This document shows positions 1 to 6,034 of a stretch of DNA of 6,924 nt, one piece after another (the first letter of the stretch is position 1; every line of letters begins with the position of its first letter). The stretch covers positions 1 through 6,924 of the forward strand of contig QAKS01000029.1 of assembly GCA_003343685.1 (NCBI GenBank), read 5' to 3'. A program made the position numbers and the translations under genes. The DNA is from Clostridiales bacterium (GTDB taxonomy: Bacteria > Bacillota > Clostridia > Christensenellales > Christensenellaceae). The notes beneath the pieces are model-generated. The model searched no databases. It saw only the letters and a program-made list of their open reading frames with translations, and was not told the DNA's origin.

Positions 1-300
1 ACAATGCTGACAGTAGAAGCTGACGGCAAAAAGATTACGACAGTCGAAGGCCTTGTAGACGACAATGGACAGCTGGATCCGCTGCAGCAGGCTTTCATTG
101 ACCATTATGCGTTCCAGTGCGGCTACTGCACGCCGGGGATCATCATGGCGGCAAAAGGATTGCTGCTGAAAAATCCGCACCCGACCAGAGAAGAGATCGG
201 CGAAGCGCTGGCAGGAAACTTCTGCAGATGTATCAGCCAGTATCATGTGTTCGATGCGGTTGAAGCGATTGCACAGGGAGGAGGAGCCGAGAATGAGTAA
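1..300 (+). CDS. Molybdenum hydroxylase [2Fe-2S] small subunit (CoxS/XdhC/HcrC type), 5' truncated
   Basis: This is the C-terminal part of the iron-sulfur subunit that carries electrons between the molybdenum site and the FAD subunit. Reading is open from base 1. The first residues (TMLTVEADGK) match the end of the plant-ferredoxin-like N-terminal domain, where the family usually reads CTML, so the last Cys of the first cluster probably lies just upstream of the window. The ATG at position 4 is therefore an internal Met, not the start. The C-terminal helical [2Fe-2S] domain is complete: CGYC with Cys codons at 118 and 127, followed by TPG, then NFCRC with Cys codons at 223 and 229. CRC-ISQYH in place of the common CRCTGY resembles, from memory, anaerobe homologues. 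The Gly-rich tail GGGAENE is encoded by the ribosome site of the next gene, and the stop lies 8 bases inside that gene. The family is certain; the substrate is unknown. Confidence 0.95.
   Translation, partial: TMLTVEADGKKITTVEGLVDDNGQLDPLQQAFIDHYAFQCGYCTPGIIMAAKGLLLKNPHPTREEIGEALAGNFCRCISQYHVFDAVEAIAQGGGAENE
275..286 (+). promoter_or_regulatory. Ribosome binding site fixing the large-subunit start
   Basis: A purine run containing AGGAGG (279-284) ends 8 bases before the ATG at 293. It favours 293 over the in-frame ATG at 245, which would prepend 16 residues unlike the family and overlap the small subunit by 56 bases. The site lies inside the small-subunit coding sequence, consistent with translational coupling of the two subunits. 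Confidence 0.85.
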
Positions 301-2665
301 ATGGTTTGAAACAAAATCCGAACCTATTGTAAGTAAATCGGATTATAAATATGTCGGTAAGAACTGCACACGTATAGACGCGAAAGACATCGTTACGGGT
401 AAAGCGGTCTTTCTGGACGATTATACGGTGAATGACGCACTGATCTGCACAGTGCTGAAGAGTCCTGTTCCGCATGCGGAGATTACGAAGATTGATACGT
501 CCCGTGCAAAAGCCCTTCCGGGTGTGCGTGCGATTTTGACCTATGAAGACTTCAATCCCGAATGGGGCATGGGTGAGCCGCCGATGAAGCCTATCCTCGG
601 AAAAAGAGTTCAGTTTGCAGGCGACGGCGTGGCCATCGTAGCGGCTGATTCCGAAGAAATCGGCAAAGCGGCGATTGAGCTGATTGAGGTTGAGTATAAA
701 GAGATGGAGCCTGTCTATGATGCGACAGAGGCAGTTCAGGACGGCGCACCGCAGCTGTACGAGAGAGACGATATTATTAACAATATTGTTCCCGGAGGCA
801 CAAAGGGCATGCAGCCCGACGGTCCCTGGTATCATCTGAAGAGAGGCTACGGCTGCGATGAGGATCCGCATACGATGGAAGAGGCGTTTGCAGACTGCGA
901 TTTCGTTACGGAGGACTTCGTTGAATTTGCCCAGAAGCCTACGCCGCTGCCGCCGGAGAGCCCGGGCGTTATCGCCAAATGGGAAAAAGGCGACGAGTAC
1001 CTCGTATACGGCACCAGCCAGAGCACATTTATCATGACAATTCAGAACGAGACGGTTATTCCGGGGTTCAGAGTACACGCCAAGTCCTTTAACGTCGGCG
1101 GGTCTTACGGAAGCAAAAACGCGCTCGTTATTCCCTGCCAGTACTGCTGTGCACTGTCCAAAGCGACAAACGGCAGAGCGGTGAAGTGGATGCAATCCAA
1201 AACGGAGCATTTCGTCATTCACGAAACGAGATTGGGCAGCCAGATCAAAGCAAAAATGGGTATTGACAAGGAAGGCAACATCCGTGCAGTGCAGGGCGTA
1301 TGGAACGTAGACTGCGGATGTTTCTGCAGCACCACGCAGGGGCAGGTTGCCGTCGGACTCGGCGAATGTCAACTGTTCTGCGGTCAGGCCGAACACTGGG
1401 ATCTTCTTTCAAACTGTGTTGTTACAAACAAAAACTCGGCAGGCGTTGTCCGCGGCTACGGCGGGCAGGAGCTGAATGCTTGTCTGTCTTTGCTGATGTC
1501 CCGCGTGATGAGAGCGGCCGACGTCGACCCGGTGGATTCCTTTAAAAAGAACTACATTCATGGTGGACAGCAGTATATCTGGCGTGACGGCAGATATTGG
1601 AGATGTGATGATTCCATCAACTATGACGAGGCTATCGAAGAGGCGGCTAAGAAATTCCGCTGGAGCGAACGCTGGAAGGGCTGGAACACCCCCACATGGG
1701 TTTCCGAGGACGGGAGATACAGACGTGCGGTTGGCGTTTCCGTCTGCGGCAATGCAGACGTTGGCGAGTCATGGACGGAAGGATTTGTCCATGTAATTCC
1801 CAGAATTACAGAGCCGATCAGCGATATCGTATTACAGATGGACGTTACCGAAAGCGGCATGGGCCAGCGCAGCAACGTTCTCAAGCAGGTTGCTGAAATA
1901 TTGAATGTTCCGTATGACATGGTTAAGATCACAGATCCAGATAACATGTTCAACGGTACGAATACGGGTCTTTGCGGTTCGCGCGGTACGATTACCTGCG
2001 GTCGCGCGGCTGTTAAGGCGGCTCAGGATGTTGCGAAACAGCTGATTACTCTTGCCTCTCCCATTCTCCATGTTGAGCCTGAGTATCTGGTGCTCGACAA
2101 CTTCGGCGTAAGAGCGACGACACGCCCCGAACTGTGGGTGCCGTGGAATGCACTTGTTCCGCAGTTCTGCACGCTCACAGGCTTTGGCAGACATATCGAA
2201 AGCTTCTCTACACCCAGCATGGTAGCAAGCTTTGTAGAGGTAGAGGTAGATACGGAGACGGGCCTTGCAAAGGTTATTGACATGCTGAGCGGATCTAACC
2301 CCGGTCAGGTTATCGACCCCGCTGCACTGGAGATGCAGCTGCATGGCGGAATCGGTTCGGCTTCACTTGATACCGCTCTGTATGAAGAGAGCATTATCGA
2401 TCCCGCAACGGGCAGGCTGCTTTCCTGCAACATGATCGACTACAAGTGGAGACCCTTTAACGAGTTTCCGCCGTTCGGTCTGTCGATCACGGAATCGCCG
2501 ATCAATTCCTATCACTTCAAAGCGGTTGGTATCGGTGAGAATGCCGGCGCCTGCACGGCGAGCGCCTGCATGATGGCTATCTCCATTGCGATCGGCGCAG
2601 ATATCAAGAGATATCCCGCAACGCCCGATGTCGTTTTGGCTGCAATGGGCAAACTGGGTAAATAA
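293..2665 (+). CDS. Molybdenum hydroxylase large subunit, molybdopterin-binding (xanthine dehydrogenase family)
   Basis: This 790-residue protein is the catalytic subunit that would hydroxylate or reductively dehydroxylate an aromatic, heterocyclic or aldehyde substrate at a Mo-pterin cytosine dinucleotide site, in the cytoplasm. Residues about 20-145 form the aldehyde oxidase/xanthine dehydrogenase a/b hammerhead domain (GKAVFLDDY, RVQFAGDGVAIVAADS). Cofactor-binding segments follow: GGSYGSK at 269-275 (family GGGFGGK), RGYGGQE at 387-393, SGMGQRSN at 521-528, GSRGT at 562-566 and the C-terminal GIGE at 746-749, whose Glu749 fits the catalytic base. The length is normal for the family and no signal peptide or membrane segment is seen. 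It overlaps the small subunit by 8 bases and is followed after 12 bases by the FAD subunit. It is unusually Cys-rich (about 22), with PCQYCC at 280-286 and CGCFC at 341-345. The substrate cannot be assigned; 4-hydroxybenzoyl-CoA reductase-like, purine or aldehyde oxidoreductase roles all remain possible. Confidence 0.93.
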   Translation: MSKWFETKSEPIVSKSDYKYVGKNCTRIDAKDIVTGKAVFLDDYTVNDALICTVLKSPVPHAEITKIDTSRAKALPGVRAILTYEDFNPEWGMGEPPMKPILGKRVQFAGDGVAIVAADSEEIGKAAIELIEVEYKEMEPVYDATEAVQDGAPQLYERDDIINNIVPGGTKGMQPDGPWYHLKRGYGCDEDPHTMEEAFADCDFVTEDFVEFAQKPTPLPPESPGVIAKWEKGDEYLVYGTSQSTFIMTIQNETVIPGFRVHAKSFNVGGSYGSKNALVIPCQYCCALSKATNGRAVKWMQSKTEHFVIHETRLGSQIKAKMGIDKEGNIRAVQGVWNVDCGCFCSTTQGQVAVGLGECQLFCGQAEHWDLLSNCVVTNKNSAGVVRGYGGQELNACLSLLMSRVMRAADVDPVDSFKKNYIHGGQQYIWRDGRYWRCDDSINYDEAIEEAAKKFRWSERWKGWNTPTWVSEDGRYRRAVGVSVCGNADVGESWTEGFVHVIPRITEPISDIVLQMDVTESGMGQRSNVLKQVAEILNVPYDMVKITDPDNMFNGTNTGLCGSRGTITCGRAAVKAAQDVAKQLITLASPILHVEPEYLVLDNFGVRATTRPELWVPWNALVPQFCTLTGFGRHIESFSTPSMVASFVEVEVDTETGLAKVIDMLSGSNPGQVIDPAALEMQLHGGIGSASLDTALYEESIIDPATGRLLSCNMIDYKWRPFNEFPPFGLSITESPINSYHFKAVGIGENAGACTASACMMAISIAIGADIKRYPATPDVVLAAMGKLGK

Positions 2666-2671
2666 GGAGGT
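2663..2671 (+). promoter_or_regulatory. Ribosome binding site of the FAD/GltD fusion gene
   Basis: TAAGGAGGT overlaps the stop codon of the large-subunit gene and lies 6 bases before the ATG at 2678. It supports that start and tight co-translation within the operon. Confidence 0.85.
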
Positions 2672-2677
2672 ACGATA

Positions 2678-5047
2678 ATGAAAGATTTTAAATACGAACG
2701 CGCGCAGAGCTTTGAAGACGCGGATAAAATCCTGAAAAGCAATGAGAAGGCGTGCCCCCTGGCCGGAGGCACAGATCTTCTGGGAACGCTTAAAAATGAA
2801 ATTTTATGTGAAGATCCGGAAATGCTGGTCGACCTGAAATCCATTCCGGGCAGTAAAGGGATTGAAGAAAAGGGCGATACAATCGAAATCGGAGCGTTAA
2901 CGACGCTTACGGAAATTGCAGAGTCCGAAGCAGTTCGAACAAAGGCACCCATGCTGGCAGAAGCGGCCTATTCCGTCGCAACTCCGCTGATCAGAAATAA
3001 GGGAACCGTTGGCGGAAACCTGTGCCAAGATGTGCGCTGCTGGTTCTACAGATATCCGCATGAGGGCGGCGGAAGAATGGTTTGCCGCCGTAAATGCGGC
3101 GATACCTGCTATGCACTGCACGGCGACAACAGATATCATTCCGTATACGGCGGCGTGCATATGGGCGGAGCAAATTCATGTAGGCACGCATGCCCTGCGG
3201 GAACAAACATTCCCGCATATATGGAGCAGATACGTCTTGGGAATTTCGCGGGCGCTGCCCAGATTCTAATGGACGTAAACCCCATGCCGATGGTTACCAG
3301 CCGCGTGTGCGCACATTTCTGCCAGGGCGAATGCAATCAGAACAGCGCGGGAGACAGCGTTTCCATCAGAAACGTAGAGCGCTATGTGGGCGAATACATT
3401 TTGGAACATGCGGATGAGTTTTACCAGGCTCCGGCTGATTCTACGGGCAAGAAGATTGCCATTATCGGCTCCGGTCCTGCCGGCCTGTCTGCGGCGTTCT
3501 ATCTGAGAAAAGCAGGCAACGACGTGGTGGTATATGATTCCAAAGAGGAAGCCGGCGGAATGCTGATGTACGCCATTCCGGCATATCGATTGCCGAAGGA
3601 TAAGGTTCGCGCCCTGATTAAAGCTTATGAGGGGATGGGGATCCGGTTTGTCACAAATACAAAGGTCGGCAAGGATATTACGACTGCTGAGCTGGAAGAA
3701 AAATATAACAGTGTATATTACGCCACAGGCACATGGAAACGCCCGGTTCTCGGATTGTCGGGAGAGGATCTTACGGTGTTCGGTCTTGATTTCCTTGTGC
3801 AGGTCCATGAGTGGATGGGCGGAAAGGTCGGACAGGAAGTGCTCGTAACGGGCGGCGGCAACGTTGCTATGGACGTAGCAATGTCTGCGAAGAGGCTTGG
3901 CGCGAAGAGAGTTGTCCTGGCTTGCCTCGAGAGCGAGGGCGAAATGCCCGCAGGCGCTGAGGAGGTTGCGAGAGCACGTGAGGAAGGTATTGAAATTATG
4001 CCGTCTTGGGGTCTTTCCAAGGTGATCAGCGAGAATGGAAAGGTAAAGGGCATGGAACTCAAAAAGTGCGTGTCCGTAAGAGATGCAAGCGGCCGCTTTA
4101 ATCCTCAGTATGATGAGAATGAAAAGACTGTCGTCAATGCAGAGAACATTCTTATGGCTGTCGGACAGCAGGTTGACCTCGACTTCCTCGACGGACAGCT
4201 TCAGCTGACGCAAAGAGGGCTGATTGATGTAGCGGAGGATACACAAATGACCTCCAAGGAAGGCGTGTTTGCCGGCGGCGATGTTACAACAGGCCCTTCT
4301 ACAGTAATCCAGTGCATCGCGAACGGCCATGTGGCTGCGAGAGGCATCAACAAATATCTGGGAGTGAAGGAAGACCATGCTTGCGTCGGCAAGCAGATTC
4401 AGCTGCCCTTCCTGACATTTGATGCAGAGGGCATCAAGGAAACAAAAGGGCTGAAGCTTTCCGAAATTCCGAAAGAGAAGCGCGACCTCGACCATGAGGA
4501 TGAGATTGCGACCACGATGGAAGAGGCGCAGAAGGAAGCAAAGCGCTGCATGAACTGCGGTTGCTACGCTGTCAATCCCTCGGATACGGCACCTGCGCTG
4601 ATTGCTCTTGATGCGACCATCAAGACGAACCAGAGGGAGATGTCCGCTGCCGAGTTCTGCTGCACCAATACAAAGGTTCAGGACGTCTTAAATGACGGCG
4701 AAGTGGTTACGGCGGTCAAAGTTCCCGTTCTGAAGGGATGTGTAATGCACTATGATAAGTTCAGAGTGAGAGAGTCCGTTGACTTCGCTATCGTCAGTCT
4801 GGCTTCTGTATTTGGGGCAGAGGACGGCAAGATTGCAAGAGCCAAGCTGATTCTCGGCGGTGTTGCGCCGGTTCCGGTGCGCCTGAACGAGGTTGAGGCA
4901 TATCTTGTCGACAAGAAGGCTTCGGCGGAGGTTGCGAAAGAAGCAGGCGAAATCGCTGTCAAGTACGCGATGCCGATGTCTCATAATGAGTATAAGATTA
5001 ATGAGATTAAAGCGATGATTGAAACGGCGATTATGCGTCTTGCCTGA
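2678..5047 (+). CDS. Molybdenum hydroxylase FAD subunit (CoxM/HcrB-like) with an inserted GltD-like NAD(P)H oxidoreductase module
   Basis: This 789-residue protein is more than twice the roughly 290-325 residues usual for the FAD subunit. Residues 1-160 are the N-terminal part of the CoxM/HcrB fold, with the FAD motifs AGGTDLL (29-35) and GTVGGNL (109-115) and Cys121, Cys136 and Cys144 spaced as in 4-hydroxybenzoyl-CoA reductase beta. The fold resumes at 629 (CYAVNPSDTAPALIALDA) and ends with the C-terminal flavoprotein domain (FRVRESVDFAIV, 695-706). Between them lies a glutamate synthase small-subunit-like module: a Cys-rich helical start (C168, C172, C211, C215, C219), an FAD Rossmann motif GSGPAG (264-269), a pyridine-nucleotide motif GGGNVAMD (392-399), and GVFAGGD (529-535) closing the second FAD site. 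It ends in RCMNCGC (623-629). One uninterrupted frame makes a real fusion more likely than an assembly error. The inferred role is to link the molybdenum enzyme directly to NAD(P)(H). It is the last gene of the operon. Confidence 0.9.
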   Translation: MKDFKYERAQSFEDADKILKSNEKACPLAGGTDLLGTLKNEILCEDPEMLVDLKSIPGSKGIEEKGDTIEIGALTTLTEIAESEAVRTKAPMLAEAAYSVATPLIRNKGTVGGNLCQDVRCWFYRYPHEGGGRMVCRRKCGDTCYALHGDNRYHSVYGGVHMGGANSCRHACPAGTNIPAYMEQIRLGNFAGAAQILMDVNPMPMVTSRVCAHFCQGECNQNSAGDSVSIRNVERYVGEYILEHADEFYQAPADSTGKKIAIIGSGPAGLSAAFYLRKAGNDVVVYDSKEEAGGMLMYAIPAYRLPKDKVRALIKAYEGMGIRFVTNTKVGKDITTAELEEKYNSVYYATGTWKRPVLGLSGEDLTVFGLDFLVQVHEWMGGKVGQEVLVTGGGNVAMDVAMSAKRLGAKRVVLACLESEGEMPAGAEEVARAREEGIEIMPSWGLSKVISENGKVKGMELKKCVSVRDASGRFNPQYDENEKTVVNAENILMAVGQQVDLDFLDGQLQLTQRGLIDVAEDTQMTSKEGVFAGGDVTTGPSTVIQCIANGHVAARGINKYLGVKEDHACVGKQIQLPFLTFDAEGIKETKGLKLSEIPKEKRDLDHEDEIATTMEEAQKEAKRCMNCGCYAVNPSDTAPALIALDATIKTNQREMSAAEFCCTNTKVQDVLNDGEVVTAVKVPVLKGCVMHYDKFRVRESVDFAIVSLASVFGAEDGKIARAKLILGGVAPVPVRLNEVEAYLVDKKASAEVAKEAGEIAVKYAMPMSHNEYKINEIKAMIETAIMRLA

Positions 5048-5084
5048 CCGATAACAACAGATTGATACAACTGAACTACCTAAC

Positions 5085-5118
5085 AGGGCCCCTTTTCGGA
5101 AAACCGGGAAGGGGTCTT
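5085..5118 (+). terminator. Strong intergenic hairpin after the hydroxylase operon, possible terminator
   Basis: Bases 5085-5099 pair with 5104-5118 in a 15-bp stem, with about four G-T pairs, closed by an AAAA tetraloop. It begins 38 bases after the stop of the FAD subunit gene and lies ahead of the TetR promoter, where a terminator or a 3'-end stabilising structure is expected. No T-run follows on either strand (the + strand continues GAAAATAAAATT), so it is not a canonical intrinsic terminator. The hairpin is clear; its role is uncertain. Confidence 0.45.
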
Positions 5119-5171
5119 GAAAATAAAATTGTGTAAGAGCAGCTGACAGAGACGCCGGCAAGGGGTCGTTC

Positions 5172-5201
5172 TTGACAAAAGGCGAACAGTTCTGATATAT
5201 A
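5172..5201 (+). promoter_or_regulatory. Predicted sigma-A promoter of the TetR-family gene
   Basis: A perfect -35 box TTGACA (5172-5177) is followed after 18 bases by TATATA (5196-5201), preceded by TG at 5193-5194 that forms an extended -10 (TGATATATA). Transcription would start near 5208, giving a leader of about 80 bases before the ATG at 5287. The regulator is therefore probably transcribed separately from the hydroxylase operon. Confidence 0.7.
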
Positions 5202-5217
5202 TAAAAGGTATGACGTG

Positions 5218-5234
5218 TATGCTTAAAAAGTATA
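5218..5234 (+). promoter_or_regulatory. Imperfect inverted repeat, candidate TetR-family operator
   Basis: TATGCTTA and AAAGTATA are near-inverted 8-base arms around a central A, with 6 of 8 positions matching. The site lies about 10 to 27 bases downstream of the predicted transcription start, where binding by the encoded regulator could block its own promoter. AT-rich DNA produces such repeats by chance, so this is only a candidate. Confidence 0.3.
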
Positions 5235-5262
5235 GTTTACATCACAGTATTTTCGGCAGTTC

Positions 5263-5271
5263 GGAAGGAGG
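5263..5271 (+). promoter_or_regulatory. Ribosome binding site of the TetR-family gene, long spacing
   Basis: GGAAGGAGG is a near-perfect anti-16S match but ends 15 bases before the ATG at 5287, longer than the usual 5-9. No ATG, GTG or TTG in that frame lies closer, and residues just after 5287 lead directly into the helix-turn-helix domain, so 5287 remains the best start. The spacing may lower translation. Confidence 0.6.
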
Positions 5272-5286
5272 ATCAGTCGCTGCATC

Positions 5287-5952
5287 ATGAGAAAACCGAA
5301 ATCATCAGGAAAGACAACAGCTGAACTGCTCAAGGAGGCGGCCATATCTTTGTTTGGACAATATGGCTATGAGGGGACGTCCGTGCGCTTGATTGCACAG
5401 CGTGCCGGCGTAACTGCAGGGCAGATCACGGCGAATTTCGGCAGCAAGGAGAATCTTTTTAACGAGATCGTCATGGAAATTTACGTTTCCACCTGTAAGG
5501 ACTACGATCCGATTATTGGTGAATACGAGTATTTAAAAAATGAAAATCTGTGTACCGAAGAGGCTGTGTGGAGGCTGATTGAACGGATTATCGACACACA
5601 GATAGAGTTTACGCTGAATTTGAAAAATCTTGATGCCGTAAAGATTATCAACATACATTCTTTTAATGAAAATATGAGGACCTCCACAAAACTGGCACAG
5701 CTTACAAAAAGTAAAATTGAGGATACGCTGGCGGATCTGCTTCGGGACGTATTCAAGCAGAAAAAACGCCTTCATTCGTTGACGATCAGCAGAGCGGTCA
5801 ACGGTTCCATCGTTTCTTTTGCGGAGCATGCAGAGTTGTTGTACAATGAAGTCCTGAACAGTAAGTATATGCCTCAGTCGAAAATATGGATGAAGGAATA
5901 TCTTAAGAATTTTATCATGGACAGCCTGAGAAACGAGGCGCTCAGGGAGTGA
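5287..5952 (+). CDS. TetR/AcrR-family transcriptional regulator
   Basis: This 221-residue protein has the length and layout of a TetR-family repressor. Residues 12-60 form the DNA-binding domain, beginning AELLKEAAISLFGQYGYEG, with the helix-turn-helix at about 31-50 (TSVRLIAQRAGVTAGQITAN) and the family signature FGSKENLF at 51-58. The usual Tyr-His before FGSKE is Ala-Asn here. Residues 65-221 are predicted helical ligand-binding and dimerisation sequence without recognisable specificity. It has its own promoter and lies 239 bases downstream of the hydroxylase operon in the same direction, so it may respond to the hydroxylase substrate or product. That link rests on position only, since the operon promoter lies outside the window. 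It converges with the minus-strand operon, 82 bases separating the two stops. Its DNA looks more A+T-rich than the hydroxylase genes. Confidence 0.9.
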   Translation: MRKPKSSGKTTAELLKEAAISLFGQYGYEGTSVRLIAQRAGVTAGQITANFGSKENLFNEIVMEIYVSTCKDYDPIIGEYEYLKNENLCTEEAVWRLIERIIDTQIEFTLNLKNLDAVKIINIHSFNENMRTSTKLAQLTKSKIEDTLADLLRDVFKQKKRLHSLTISRAVNGSIVSFAEHAELLYNEVLNSKYMPQSKIWMKEYLKNFIMDSLRNEALRE

Positions 5953-6034
5953 GTTGCGATGCCCCGACAGGCGTTTATGACGGCTTTAGACACCGGAGAA
6001 CACCTTAGCGCTTGAACACCCGCTGTGCGATATA

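Noticed and set aside
4..6. ATG at position 4 as the true start of the small subunit
   Set aside because: The frame is open to the window edge and the residues match the interior of the N-terminal ferredoxin domain; the first-cluster Cys residues must lie upstream.
245..292. Longer large-subunit start at the ATG at 245
   Set aside because: The added 16 residues are read out of frame from small-subunit coding DNA, and the AGGAGG site is placed for the ATG at 293.
233..1396. 387-codon open frame on the minus strand opposite the large-subunit gene
   Set aside because: It lies antisense to a clear family member, its translation shows no recognisable domain, and such long shadow frames arise from the codon bias of the real gene.
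3266..4495. 409-codon open frame on the minus strand opposite the GltD-like module
   Set aside because: The plus strand carries intact FAD and NAD(P) motifs throughout; the antisense translation has no domain pattern and no supporting ribosome site was noted.
5109..5167. Direct repeat AAGGGGTC at 5109-5116 and 5160-5167
   Set aside because: It is only 8 bases long; the first copy is part of the hairpin stem and the second has no partner, so chance is sufficient.
5953..6034. Possible bidirectional terminator between the converging tetR and kinase-regulator genes
   Set aside because: Only short weak pairings were found (for example ATGCC/GGCGT and AGCG/CGCT) and no convincing T-run follows. 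GAACACC occurs twice (5998-6004, 6014-6020), but a 7-base repeat is within chance.
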